From positions 1 through 64,000 of the forward strand of contig NZ_JAFBIS010000006.1 in the NCBI RefSeq assembly GCF_021531435.1: 64,000 bases of DNA, in the 5' to 3' direction. The stretch comes from Oscillibacter valericigenes (GTDB lineage: Bacteria; Bacillota; Clostridia; Oscillospirales; Oscillospiraceae). Within the stretch, counting starts at the first letter, position 1. Each line of letters opens with the position of its first letter. Below are positions 26,881 to 34,663 of the stretch, piece by piece. A model generated the notes under the pieces. It was not told the origin of the DNA and did not search any database. It was given only the letters and a program-made list of their open reading frames with translations. The position numbers and the translations under genes were made by a program.

Positions 26881-26916
26881 AAATATCCCCGGATACCAAG
26901 GTATCCGGGGATATTT
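26881..26916 (-). terminator. Terminator of the SH3-domain protein gene
   Basis: Perfect 17-bp stem AAATATCCCCGGATACC and its complement with a 2-base loop, T-rich on both sides, directly after the stop at 26921 on the minus strand. Confidence 0.8.
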
Positions 26917-26920
26917 TGTG

Positions 26921-27880
26921 TCAGTTGTTCGCCAGGTACTCGCCCTTCATGTAGCCGGTCGTCGTCGCGCCGCCCACAGCGGAGAAGGTGATCTTGTACC
27001 AGCCGTCGCCCGCGCTCTCCACGATCTTCACGGAGCCGCCGTTGGGGATCGTGGCCAGAATATCATAAGTCGTACCGGGGCCGGAGCGCACCCGGACGCC
27101 GTTGCCGCCGTTGATGACCTTGGCGGAGCCCGCTTTCAGGCCGCTGCCGGAGACGGGCGTTGTCCCGGTATCGCCGGTGGAAGGCGTCGTCGCCGCGGCG
27201 CTGCCGCTGACATTGCACCGGACGACGCACACGCCCTTCTTGCTGCCGTCGGACACCACGACGTTGATCGTACCCCGGGAGATGGCGGTGACCTTGCCAT
27301 TGCCGTCCACAGCGGCAACGCCGTCGTCCTCACTGGCCCAGGTGTAGCTGCCGCTGCCGCCGGAGACCCTGATGGTAGCCGTCTCGCCCACATTCTTCAA
27401 GGTGAAGTCCGTGGTGCTCAGGGTCAGGCCGCTGGGCAGGGCCATGATCTTATCATAGTCCGTCTGGGCCGCCGGCATGTCCGGCGTCGTGGCGGCATTG
27501 GGGTCCTCCTCCGGCATGGTGCCGGGCTCCTCCCCGCTGTTTTCAGGCTCCGTGACGTCCGGTTTCTCCTCAGTCGGCGCCGGCTTCACCGGGGTCACTT
27601 CCTCTGTGGAGGGCTTGTCCGGTTCGCTGTCCTTGCCGAACTTCTCCTTGAGCTGGTCGCCGTACAGCAGATAGACCAGCAAGCCCGCCATGATCAGGAT
27701 CAGCACGATCAGCGTGGGCGTGATGAGGCTGAACTGCCGGGTTCTGGACGCCCGGTGTCCGCCCCGGCTCCGGCGGAGCTTCTCACCCTCCCGCAGCGCC
27801 TCTTCTTCCTCACAGAAAGGACAATCTCTATATGTATCGGAGTATTTTTCCCCGCAGACGGGGCAGCGTTTCATTGCCAT
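26921..27880 (-). CDS. Membrane protein: N-terminal zinc ribbon, TM helix, Ig-like and SH3b domains
   Basis: A 319-residue single-pass protein. Residues 5-24 form a CPVCG/CPFCE zinc ribbon inside the cell, and a hydrophobic helix follows at about 52-74 (LITPTLIVLILIMAGLLVYLL). A Pro/Glu/Thr-rich linker leads to a bacterial Ig-like (Big_2) domain at about 150-220 (WASEDDGVAAVDGNGKVTAISRG) and a C-terminal SH3b domain (NGVRVRSGPGTTYDILATI, GYMKGEYL). SH3b domains commonly bind peptidoglycan. The arrangement suggests wall sensing or anchoring, but the function is unknown. Single-gene unit. Confidence 0.8.
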   Translation of the reverse strand: MAMKRCPVCGEKYSDTYRDCPFCEEEEALREGEKLRRSRGGHRASRTRQFSLITPTLIVLILIMAGLLVYLLYGDQLKEKFGKDSEPDKPSTEEVTPVKPAPTEEKPDVTEPENSGEEPGTMPEEDPNAATTPDMPAAQTDYDKIMALPSGLTLSTTDFTLKNVGETATIRVSGGSGSYTWASEDDGVAAVDGNGKVTAISRGTINVVVSDGSKKGVCVVRCNVSGSAAATTPSTGDTGTTPVSGSGLKAGSAKVINGGNGVRVRSGPGTTYDILATIPNGGSVKIVESAGDGWYKITFSAVGGATTTGYMKGEYLANN

Positions 27881-27995
27881 GGTAGACCTCCCGCTTGTTT
27901 CTGTCTATGCTTTACATAATATCGGCTTTTCTCTGCTCCGTCAAGTCCGGCGCGTCGAATTTTCCGGAAATCCGCACTTTATCGTCTCCCTTCCC

Positions 27996-28024
27996 TTGCT
28001 TTTGCCCTTCGGCGCTCTTATAAT
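27996..28024 (+). promoter_or_regulatory. Promoter of udk
   Basis: TTGCTT (27996-28001) and TATAAT (28019-28024) with a 17-bp spacer; GGAGGAG just before ATG 28081 is the ribosome site. Confidence 0.7.
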
Positions 28025-28080
28025 AATGCAAAAAGAGTTCCGTTTTGTGACATTTCTGCAAAATCTGGAGGAGACTGCCT

Positions 28081-28698
28081 ATGAACACCATCCTCATCGG
28101 CATCGCCGGCGGCACCGGCTCCGGCAAGACTACCCTGACCCGGCATTTGAAGGAGCATTTCGGCGACCATGTCACCGTCATCGGCCACGACAGCTATTAT
28201 AAGCGTCAGGAGGGCAGGACCTATGAGGAGCGGGCCAAGGTGAACTATGACCACCCCAGCGCCTTTGACACGGACCTGCTCATCCAGCACCTGAAAGAGC
28301 TGAAGGCGGGACACGCCATCCAGTGCCCGGTATACTCCTACGTGGAGCACAACCGCACCGATGAGACAGTGACAGTGCGGCCCAACAAGGTCATCATCGT
28401 GGAGGGCATTCTGATTTTCCAGAACCCCACCCTGCGGGACATGTTCGACATCAAAATTTTCGTGGAGACCGACGCCGACGTCCGCATCCTCCGCCGCGCC
28501 CTGCGGGACGTGGAGGAGCGGGGGCGGACGCTGCAGTCAGTGGTAGACCAGTACCTCACCACAGTGAAGCCCATGCATGAGCAGTACGTGGAGCCCTCCC
28601 GGAAGTACGCGGACATCGTGGTGCTGGAGGGCGGCCACAACCTGGTGGCCCTGGAGATGATCATGCAGCGCATCCAAAACCATATCGACGAAGCATGA
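28081..28698 (+). CDS. udk: Uridine kinase
   Basis: Phosphorylates uridine and cytidine in pyrimidine salvage. The 205 residues start ILIGIAGGTGSGKTTL, with the P-loop at about 10-17, then VTVIGHDSYYK, the substrate loop YDHPSAFDTD, IIVEGILIF, and the lid RRALRDVEERGRTLQSV. All are standard Udk features at normal length. It is monocistronic, with a good promoter and terminator. Functionally it pairs with the uracil permease 6 kb away, but they are not co-transcribed. Confidence 0.96.
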   Translation: MNTILIGIAGGTGSGKTTLTRHLKEHFGDHVTVIGHDSYYKRQEGRTYEERAKVNYDHPSAFDTDLLIQHLKELKAGHAIQCPVYSYVEHNRTDETVTVRPNKVIIVEGILIFQNPTLRDMFDIKIFVETDADVRILRRALRDVEERGRTLQSVVDQYLTTVKPMHEQYVEPSRKYADIVVLEGGHNLVALEMIMQRIQNHIDEA

Positions 28699-28703
28699 AA
28701 AAC

Positions 28704-28730
28704 GCCGGAGGCTGTGCCTCCGGCATTTTT
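28704..28730. terminator. Terminator between udk and the chromate transporter
   Basis: Stem GCCGGAGGC/GCCTCCGGC with loop TGT, followed by ATTTTTT on plus and preceded by an A run, so it can serve both convergent units. Confidence 0.8.
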
Positions 28731-28743
28731 TGTGCGGAAATCG

Positions 28744-29358
28744 TTATACGCCGGCAAAGCCGAACACCACGCCCACCACGGCGGACAGGCCAATGAACAC
28801 GATGGGATGGAGGTTTTTCGTGGGCTTCACCCAGTTGGTCAGCACCAGCAGCACCGCCGCCAGGATCAGCCCCCGCAGGTTCAGCAGGCTCCCGCCTGTC
28901 ATCTCGAAGCTGTTCAGCAGGGAGCCGTCGGCGGAGGCCACCCGGATGCAGGTCAGCACCTCCAGGATCACAGACACGCAGGCGGCGCCGATCAGTCCGG
29001 TGGACGCGGGCCGCAGGCCGTAAAAGGCGTTGTTGACATACTTGCTGTCCCGGAACTTTTTCAGCATGACCGCAATGATCAGGATGATGATGATAGAGGG
29101 CGCCACCTCGCTGAGCGTGGCCAGAATAGCGCCGGGGACGCCGCCCACGGTAAAGCCCACATAGGTCGCCATATTGATACCGATGGGGCCGGGGGTGGAT
29201 TCGGACACCGCCAGCATGTTCATCAGCTCCGTCTGGGTGTACCAGCCGGTGGTCTCGCCGATGTTGGTCAGGAAGGGCAAGGTCGCCATGCCGCCGCCGA
29301 TGGCGAACAGGCCGGTCTTGAAAAACTCCCAGCAGAGCCGCAGATACGTCGCCATCAT
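28744..29358 (-). CDS. Chromate transporter family, half-size subunit B
   Basis: A 204-residue CHR-family membrane protein: RLCWEFFKTGLFAIGGGMATLPFL contains the family's FxxIGGG, with SESTPGPIGINMATYVG later. Short-chain CHR proteins come as adjacent pairs that together equal one long ChrA. The partner is directly upstream, and its stop overlaps this start as ATGA, with GGAGGTG 8 bases before ATG 29358. The real substrate in gut anaerobes is unknown; chromate is only the family name. About six membrane helices are visible. Confidence 0.88.
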   Translation of the reverse strand: MMATYLRLCWEFFKTGLFAIGGGMATLPFLTNIGETTGWYTQTELMNMLAVSESTPGPIGINMATYVGFTVGGVPGAILATLSEVAPSIIIILIIAVMLKKFRDSKYVNNAFYGLRPASTGLIGAACVSVILEVLTCIRVASADGSLLNSFEMTGGSLLNLRGLILAAVLLVLTNWVKPTKNLHPIVFIGLSAVVGVVFGFAGV

Positions 29359-29906
29359 ACTGCCTTCACCTCCAGATTCTTCAGAACGATGCCCGCCACC
29401 GCCGCGGCGATCACATACCACACCGGGGAGAGGTCCAGGAAAATGCCTCCCGCCAGCACCAGCAGGAAGATCACGCAGGTCCGCTTATCCACAACGGACT
29501 TCTTCCACAGCTTCCGCACAGCGTTGAAGATCAGCACGCATACACAGACCTGGATACCGGCGAAGGCGTTCTGCACCCAGGTCAGATGGGCGAAGTTGGT
29601 GATGAGCCCGGCGAGGATGGAGATAATGACCAGGGACGGGAACACCACGCCCAGCGTGGCAGCGATGCCGCCGGCCACCCCCATGTACTTCTGCCCGATA
29701 AAGGTGGCGGTATTCACCGCGATGATGCCCGGCGTACACTGGCCGATGGCAAAGTAATCCGTCAGTTCCTCCTCGGTGGCCCAGTGCTTGTTCTCCACCA
29801 CCTCCCGCTGCAGAATGGGCAGCATGGCGTAGCCGCCGCCGAAGGTCATGGCGCCCATTTTCGCAAAGGTCCAGAACAATTCCAAAAGTTTCTTCAAAAC
29901 ATTCAC
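29355..29906 (-). CDS. Chromate transporter family, half-size subunit A
   Basis: A 183-residue CHR-family protein: ELFWTFAKMGAMTFGGGYAMLPIL carries the conserved FGGG with YAMLP, then IGQCTPGIIAVNTATFIG. It is the first gene of the two-subunit pair and is translationally coupled to the second. The start at 29906 has AGGAGTGA very close to the ATG. The BirA gene ends just upstream on the same strand (30932-29931), 24 bases away, so the three may share a message. Confidence 0.88.
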   Translation of the reverse strand: MNVLKKLLELFWTFAKMGAMTFGGGYAMLPILQREVVENKHWATEEELTDYFAIGQCTPGIIAVNTATFIGQKYMGVAGGIAATLGVVFPSLVIISILAGLITNFAHLTWVQNAFAGIQVCVCVLIFNAVRKLWKKSVVDKRTCVIFLLVLAGGIFLDLSPVWYVIAAAVAGIVLKNLEVKAV

Positions 29907-29930
29907 TCCTATCGCTTCGTTCCAAGCGCC

Positions 29931-30932
29931 TCATTCCACGTAGCCGTACATGCCCCGGACGGAGACCTCGCCGGAGCGGACGGTCTTTTCCGCGCCGTCC
30001 GCCCGCCGCACCACCAGACCAAACTCCGGGTCGACGCCCACGGCGGTGACAGTCTCCCGCCCGGCCGGGGAGATGAGCTGCACAGTCCTGCCCAAATTCA
30101 CGCAGTCCCTGCGGTACTCCGCCAGATACTCCGTCAGATTCCCGGCTTTCAGCCCGTCATACAGGCTGTCCAGCTCCCCGATCAGCGCCGCCGCCAGAGC
30201 GGGCCGGGACACAGGGCGTCCCAGCTCCATGGCGAGGGAAGTCGCCATGGCCGCCACATCCGGGGAAAAGTCCTCCGCCGTGTGCAGCACATTGATGCCG
30301 ATGCCCAGCACCAGGTATTGGAGCCTTCCCGTCTCCGCCTCCACGGACAGCTCGGTCAGGATGCCGCAGAGCTTTTTATGGCCCAGCACCGGGTCGTTGG
30401 GCCACTTCAATCCGGGCCGGACGCCGCAGACCTGCTCCACCGCCCGGCACACCGCCACGCCCGCCAGCGCCGTCACCGGCATCAACCGCTCCGTGGGCAG
30501 GTCGGGCCGCAGGAGGGCCGTCAGATAAATGCCCTTATCCCGGGGAGACTGGAAGGCGCGGTCCATCCGCCCCCGGCCCGCCGTCTGGCAGTTGGCCACT
30601 ACCACCGTGCCGTCCGCCGCGCCCTCCAGGGCGATCTGCTTGGCGTAGGTGTTGGTGGAGTCGACCTCGTCAAAGCACCGAAGCTCCCGGCCCACTGATG
30701 CCGTCGGCCGCAGAAGGGGCCGGATCTCCGCCTCCGTCAGGGCGTCGGGCGTTCCGTTCAGCCGGTAGCCCATGCCGGTGCGGGCCTCAATGTCATAGCC
30801 GTCCTTCCGCAGGGCATCCACCGCCTTCCAAACGGCGGTGCGGCTCAGTCCCAGCCGGCGGCTCAACTCCTCGCCGGAGAGGAACGCGCCCCCGCTGGCC
30901 CGCAGAAGCGCCAAAACCGTATCACGGCTCAT
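29931..30932 (-). CDS. birA: BirA biotin ligase with N-terminal repressor domain
   Basis: Attaches biotin to carboxylases and represses biotin genes. Residues 1-65 are a winged helix (LSGEELSRRLGLSRTAVWKAVDALR). The catalytic domain has DEVDSTNTYAK, the biotinyl-AMP loop TAGRGRMDR near 114-122, and LKWPNDPVLGHKKLCGIL. The C-terminal SH3-like cap contains AVGVDPEFGLVVRRADG. The 333-residue length is that of bifunctional BirA. No biotin synthesis or transport gene is in the window. Confidence 0.95.
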   Translation of the reverse strand: MSRDTVLALLRASGGAFLSGEELSRRLGLSRTAVWKAVDALRKDGYDIEARTGMGYRLNGTPDALTEAEIRPLLRPTASVGRELRCFDEVDSTNTYAKQIALEGAADGTVVVANCQTAGRGRMDRAFQSPRDKGIYLTALLRPDLPTERLMPVTALAGVAVCRAVEQVCGVRPGLKWPNDPVLGHKKLCGILTELSVEAETGRLQYLVLGIGINVLHTAEDFSPDVAAMATSLAMELGRPVSRPALAAALIGELDSLYDGLKAGNLTEYLAEYRRDCVNLGRTVQLISPAGRETVTAVGVDPEFGLVVRRADGAEKTVRSGEVSVRGMYGYVE

Positions 30933-30995
30933 ATCCGTCTCCCCTTTCCTCTGAAATCGGAAACCAGTGTACCACGTTCTCCCATAAATGTAAAC

Positions 30996-31019
30996 CGCCC
31001 GGTTCCGAAGAACCGGGCG
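30996..31019 (-). terminator. Terminator of the NhaC-family transporter gene
   Basis: CGCCCGGTTC/GAACCGGGCG with loop CGAA, just after the stop at 31040 on the minus strand. The T tract after it is weak. Confidence 0.6.
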
Positions 31020-31039
31020 ATTATGGAAAACAGGATCTA

Positions 31040-32668
31040 TCAGGCTTTCGCCGTGACCTTCTTGATGCCGAACAACACAGCGACGGTCAGCACCGCGCCG
31101 ATCAGCAGGCAGATGACCGCGTTCTGCACAAAACCGGCAATGATGTAGTTGACAAAGCTGATGGCAGCCACGGTGACGGCATAGGGCAGCTGGGTCTTCA
31201 CATGGTCAATGTGGTCGCACTGAGCGCCTGCAGAAGCCATGATGGTAGTATCGGAGATGGGAGAGCAGTGGTCGCCGCAGACAGCGCCGGCCAGACAGGC
31301 GGACATGCCGATGACCAGCAGTTCGCTGCCAGTGGGGAAGATCGCCGCCACGATGGGAATGAGAATGCTGAACGTACCCCAGGAAGTGCCGGAGGAGAAG
31401 GCCAGAATGCAGGCTGCCACGAAAATAACGGCGGGCAGCATGCTGTACAGAGAGGAAGCTGCGCCGGTCATAACGGTCTCAAAGAAGGCATCCGCTCCCA
31501 AACTGCCGATCATATTCTTCAGAGCAACGGCCAGCGTCAGGATGGTGATGGGGGGAACCATGGCGACGAAGCCCTTGGGGATGCATTCCATCGCGTCCTG
31601 GAAGGTGATGACCCGGCGGCACAGGAAGTAGATCATCGTGAAAGCCAGAGCGATAATACCGCCCCAGGGCAGGCCCACAAAGCAATCGGTGTTGCTGAAA
31701 GCCGCGAACAGGTCGCCGGCGCACTCGGTGCCGCCCCAAATGTCAACGCCGAAGAAACCGCCGACATAGATCATACCCACAAAGCAGGCAACGATCAGAA
31801 CCACCACGGGCAGCAGCAGGTCGATCACCTTGCTGCGGGGATTGGACACATTCTCTTCCGAGCCGGAGAGTGCGCCCAGATCACCCGTGAGCTGGGCATT
31901 CATCTCGCGCAGCTGCATGGGGCCGTAATCAAACTTCATGAAAGCCAGCGCCACCACGAATACCAGGGTCAGCAGAGAGTAGAAGTTATAGGGGATCGCG
32001 CGGATAAACAGCTCGATGCCGGTATAACCCACATCCAGATCAGCAGTAGCCACAGCCATAGCAGCAGCCCAGGAGGAGATGGGGGCGATCATGCAGATGG
32101 GAGCGGCGGTGGCGTCGATCAGATAGGCCAGCTTAGCGCGGGAGATCTTGTGGCCGTCTGTGACGGGCTTCATCACGGAGCCCACCGTCAGGCAATTGAA
32201 ATAGTCGTCAATGAAGATCAGAACACCCAGAGCGAACGTGGCCAGCATAGCGCCGGTCTTGCTCTTGATGTTTTTCTCGGCCCAGCGGCCAAAAGCGGCG
32301 CTGGCGCCGCTGGCATTGACCATGGCCACGATGATGCCCAGCAGCACCAGGAACAGGAAGATGCCGGCATTGCCGGAAATGGAATCGATCAGTCCGGCGT
32401 TCAGGACCGTGTCCAGGGTTGTGATGGGGGCAAAATCACAGACGAACAGGCCGCCCACGATCACGCCCAGGAACAATGACAGGTAAGCCTGCTTGGTGAT
32501 CAGCGCCAGGATGATCGCCACGAAGGGCGGGATCAGCGCCCAGAATGTGCCATACATACTGGGAGCCGCGGCCTCATCGCCGGCGGCGAAGGCGGTGACG
32601 GTCATGGCGCTGCATACCAGCAGTACCACCGCCAGAAGGGGCAGCAGCCGTCTTCTCAGGTTTCTCAT
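31040..32668 (-). CDS. NhaC-family transporter, probable lysine importer
   Basis: A polytopic protein of 542 residues with about 12 membrane helices; an N-terminal basic-hydrophobic segment ending TVTAFA may be a cleaved signal. The NhaC/ArsB-type text is clear: LGVLIFIDDYFNCLTVGSVMKP, SRAKLAYLIDATAAPICMIAP, FSSGTSWGTFSILIPI, and AGAVCGDHCSPISDTTIMAS. By sequence alone it would be called a Na+/H+ antiporter. However, a lysine riboswitch with its own terminator lies in its leader, and NhaC-family genes under L-box control have been proposed as lysine transporters (LysW). Uptake of lysine is therefore the better guess. AGGAGAG precedes the ATG. Confidence 0.85.
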   Translation of the reverse strand: MRNLRRRLLPLLAVVLLVCSAMTVTAFAAGDEAAAPSMYGTFWALIPPFVAIILALITKQAYLSLFLGVIVGGLFVCDFAPITTLDTVLNAGLIDSISGNAGIFLFLVLLGIIVAMVNASGASAAFGRWAEKNIKSKTGAMLATFALGVLIFIDDYFNCLTVGSVMKPVTDGHKISRAKLAYLIDATAAPICMIAPISSWAAAMAVATADLDVGYTGIELFIRAIPYNFYSLLTLVFVVALAFMKFDYGPMQLREMNAQLTGDLGALSGSEENVSNPRSKVIDLLLPVVVLIVACFVGMIYVGGFFGVDIWGGTECAGDLFAAFSNTDCFVGLPWGGIIALAFTMIYFLCRRVITFQDAMECIPKGFVAMVPPITILTLAVALKNMIGSLGADAFFETVMTGAASSLYSMLPAVIFVAACILAFSSGTSWGTFSILIPIVAAIFPTGSELLVIGMSACLAGAVCGDHCSPISDTTIMASAGAQCDHIDHVKTQLPYAVTVAAISFVNYIIAGFVQNAVICLLIGAVLTVAVLFGIKKVTAKA

Positions 32669-32690
32669 GTTTTCTCTCTCCTAACAAAAA

Positions 32691-32720
32691 ATGAAGTCAT
32701 GACTTCTGCCATGACTTCAT
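32691..32720 (-). terminator. Riboswitch-controlled terminator
   Basis: ATGAAGTCATG (32691-32701) and CATGACTTCAT (32710-32720) pair across an 8-base loop, and on the minus strand six T residues follow. It lies between the lysine aptamer and the ribosome site, as expected for an expression platform that stops transcription when lysine is bound. Confidence 0.88.
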
Positions 32721-32744
32721 ACGGCGATCAGCGTATGGACCCAC

Positions 32745-32915
32745 GACAGCGCTCCGCCTCCCTGAGGAGACGACAGTCCGGAGGATCTTCTCCCTCGGCC
32801 CGGCCCCGTGCTCTCCAGGCAGAAAGCTCCGAAACCTCGGCGAAAGCCCCTTTTGTCCATCCCGGTGCCTGTCCCTGTGGGATGGACGACTCTTGACTTT
32901 CGCGCCTCTATCATG
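32745..32915 (-). promoter_or_regulatory. Lysine riboswitch (L box) of the NhaC-family gene
   Basis: The minus strand contains the conserved blocks in order: GATAGAGGCGCGAA at the 5' side, AAAGGGGCTTTCGCCGAGG in the core, GGGCCGGGCCGAGG, then GGACTGTC, a small hairpin (GTCTCC/GGAGGC) and the closing GCGCTGTC. These match the Bacillus lysC L box point by point from memory. It acts in cis by changing fold on binding lysine. Confidence 0.9.
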
Positions 32916-32927
32916 CTTAGCGGTTCT

Positions 32928-32955
32928 ATTATATAGGAGTTTTGGGAAAAGTCAA
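32928..32955 (-). promoter_or_regulatory. Promoter of the riboswitch-NhaC transcript
   Basis: On the minus strand, TTGACT (32955-32950) and TATAAT (32933-32928) are 16 bp apart, just ahead of the L-box aptamer. Confidence 0.75.
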
Positions 32956-32996
32956 TGAACTTTTCCAAATTTCCCTGTCTTTCTCTGAAAAACAAA

Positions 32997-33022
32997 AGGA
33001 GCGCCGCAAAAGCGGCGCCCCT
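32997..33022 (-). terminator. Terminator of uraA
   Basis: GCGCCGC (33001-33007), loop AAAA, GCGGCGC (33012-33018), with extra pairing outside. T-rich sequence follows on the minus strand. Confidence 0.75.
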
Positions 33023-33033
33023 TCCGGTAAAGC

Positions 33034-34392
33034 TCAATACTGGCCCAGGTTGGCAGAGGCGTCGGAGTTGGCGCTCTTGCCGAAGTGGAAGTCGTTGCCG
33101 GGCAGGATGGCGTTGAGGATGATGCCGGCGATGGCGGCGATGGCCAGAGAGGTCAGGGTAATGGAGGCGCCGCCCACCTGGAAGGTCAGGCCGCCGGTAA
33201 AGCCCAGGCCGCAGACCAGAATAACAGCGGCGATGATGAGGTTGCGGCTGTTGGTGAAGTCCACCTGGTTCTCCACCACGTTCCGCACGCCGATGGCGGA
33301 GATCATGCCGTAGAGGATGAAGCTGACGCCGCCGATGATGGCCGCGGGGATGGAGTTGATGAAAGCGGCGAACCAGGGGCTGAAGGACAGCACCAGAGCA
33401 TAGACAGCAGCCAGCCGGATGACCCGGGGATCATGGACCTTGGACAGCACCAGCACGCCGGTGTTCTCGCCATAGGTGGTGTTGGCGGGGCCGCCGAACA
33501 GGGCGGACAGGGAGGTTGCGATGCCGTCGCCGATGAGGGTCCGGTGCAGGCCGGGGTCCTCGATGAAGTTCTCGCCCACGGTGGCGGAGATGGCGGACAT
33601 ATCGCCGATGTGCTCCATCATGGAGGCGATGGCGATGGGCGCCATCACCAGGATGGCGGAGATGTCGAACTTGGCGATGCTGCCGCCGAAGTCAGTGAAG
33701 AAGGGCTGCAGGCCCACGATAGCCACGCCCTCCATGGTGGAGAAGTCCACCTTGCCGGCGATGAGGGCCACGATATACGAACCCACCACACCCAGCAGGA
33801 TGGGGATGATCTTGATCATGCCCTTGCCCCAGATGTTGGCCACGATGATGATGGCCATAGCCACCAGGGCCAGCCACCAGCAGGTGGAGGCGTTGGACAC
33901 GGCGGAGGGGGCCAGATTCAGGCCGATGAGGATGATGATGGGGCCGGTGACCACAGGGGGCAGGTAGTGCATGACGCGATGGACGCCCACCGCCTTGATG
34001 ATGGCAGCCAGCACCACATACAGCAGGCCCGCCGCCACAATGCCGCCGCAGGCATACTGCAGCTTTTCGGAGGCGTCCATGGCGGCGTAAATGCCCTGGT
34101 CCATAGCGCCCATGGCGGCGAAGCCGCCCAGGAAGGCGAAGGAGGAGCCCAGGAAGGCGGGGACCTTCATCTTCGTGCAGACATGGAAGAACAGGGTGCC
34201 GATACCGGCGAAGAACAGGGTGGTCTGGATGCTGAGGGGCAGGCCGTAGCTCTGGACCAGGATGGGCACCAGAACGGTGGCGCCGAACATGGCGAACATG
34301 TGCTGCAGGCCCAGGATCAGCATCTTGGGGATACCCAGCGTCCGAGCGTCCCGGATGGGCTGCTGACCGATGTTGGATTTTTTCTCGTTCAT
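33034..34392 (-). CDS. uraA: Uracil/xanthine permease, UraA family
   Basis: A nucleobase-cation symporter of 452 residues with about 14 membrane segments. LGLQHMFAMFGATVLVPIL is the NCS2 signature near the start, ASMMEHIGDMSAISA carries the family glutamate, and GGPANTTYGENTGVLVLSKV is typical of uracil permeases rather than xanthine ones. ATG 34392 follows AGGAG. The longer upstream frame is leader sequence. The leader contains a promoter, a short peptide gene and a terminator, which suggests attenuation by pyrimidine supply. Confidence 0.92.
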   Translation of the reverse strand: MNEKKSNIGQQPIRDARTLGIPKMLILGLQHMFAMFGATVLVPILVQSYGLPLSIQTTLFFAGIGTLFFHVCTKMKVPAFLGSSFAFLGGFAAMGAMDQGIYAAMDASEKLQYACGGIVAAGLLYVVLAAIIKAVGVHRVMHYLPPVVTGPIIILIGLNLAPSAVSNASTCWWLALVAMAIIIVANIWGKGMIKIIPILLGVVGSYIVALIAGKVDFSTMEGVAIVGLQPFFTDFGGSIAKFDISAILVMAPIAIASMMEHIGDMSAISATVGENFIEDPGLHRTLIGDGIATSLSALFGGPANTTYGENTGVLVLSKVHDPRVIRLAAVYALVLSFSPWFAAFINSIPAAIIGGVSFILYGMISAIGVRNVVENQVDFTNSRNLIIAAVILVCGLGFTGGLTFQVGGASITLTSLAIAAIAGIILNAILPGNDFHFGKSANSDASANLGQY

Positions 34393-34426
34393 TTCTGATC
34401 TCCTCTCTTTTGATACGCACACAGGC

Positions 34427-34456
34427 AAAAAAAATACCGGCACCAATAGCCGGTCA
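34427..34456 (-). terminator. Attenuator-type terminator in the uraA leader
   Basis: On the minus strand, ACCGGC (34454-34449), a 7-base loop, GCCGGT (34441-34436), then eight T residues (34434-34427). It sits 35 bases before the uraA start codon, so it must be read through for expression. The leader-peptide stop codon touches its first stem base. Confidence 0.85.
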
Positions 34457-34522
34457 AACATAGGGAAAATAAGAAAAAGAGGAAACTGCCGCCAGATGCT
34501 TTCCAAACGCCGGATACAGCAT
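34454..34522 (-). CDS. uraA leader peptide, 22 residues
   Basis: A short frame MLYPAFGKHLAAVSSFSYFP plus YV, with a strong ribosome site (GGGAGGG, 7 bases before ATG 34522). The second half of the gene is a U-rich tract in the RNA, and the stop codon overlaps the terminator stem. This is the geometry of the E. coli pyrBI leader: slow RNA polymerase at low UTP lets the ribosome reach the stop and block the hairpin. The peptide itself probably has no function. Translation is inferred. Confidence 0.65.
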   Translation of the reverse strand: MLYPAFGKHLAAVSSFSYFPYV

Positions 34523-34552
34523 ATGCAGTCCCTCCCTTCGTTATTTTCGCTT

Positions 34553-34581
34553 ATTATACAGAAAGGTACGACGTATTGCAA
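34553..34581 (-). promoter_or_regulatory. Promoter of the uraA leader
   Basis: On the minus strand, TTGCAA (34581-34576) and TATAAT (34558-34553) are 17 bp apart, giving a leader of about 155 nt before uraA. Confidence 0.75.
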
Positions 34582-34630
34582 GGTTTCTTTTCCATGAGTT
34601 GGCGATAAAAAATCCGTCGGAAATTGTCAA

Positions 34631-34663
34631 AAATGACGGTGGAATCTTTTTCCACCGTCATTT
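34631..34663. terminator. Terminator of the NUDIX-DUF3783-DUF523 operon
   Basis: AAATGACGGTGGA (34631-34643) pairs with TCCACCGTCATTT (34651-34663). It overlaps the last codons of the DUF523 gene and is followed by TTTTGACAATTT on the minus strand. Confidence 0.75.

Noticed and set aside
28744-29906. Chromate transporter thought to be frameshifted because it is in two pieces
   Set aside because: Paired half-size CHR proteins with an ATGA overlap are a normal form of this family; each half has its own conserved GGG motif and ribosome site.
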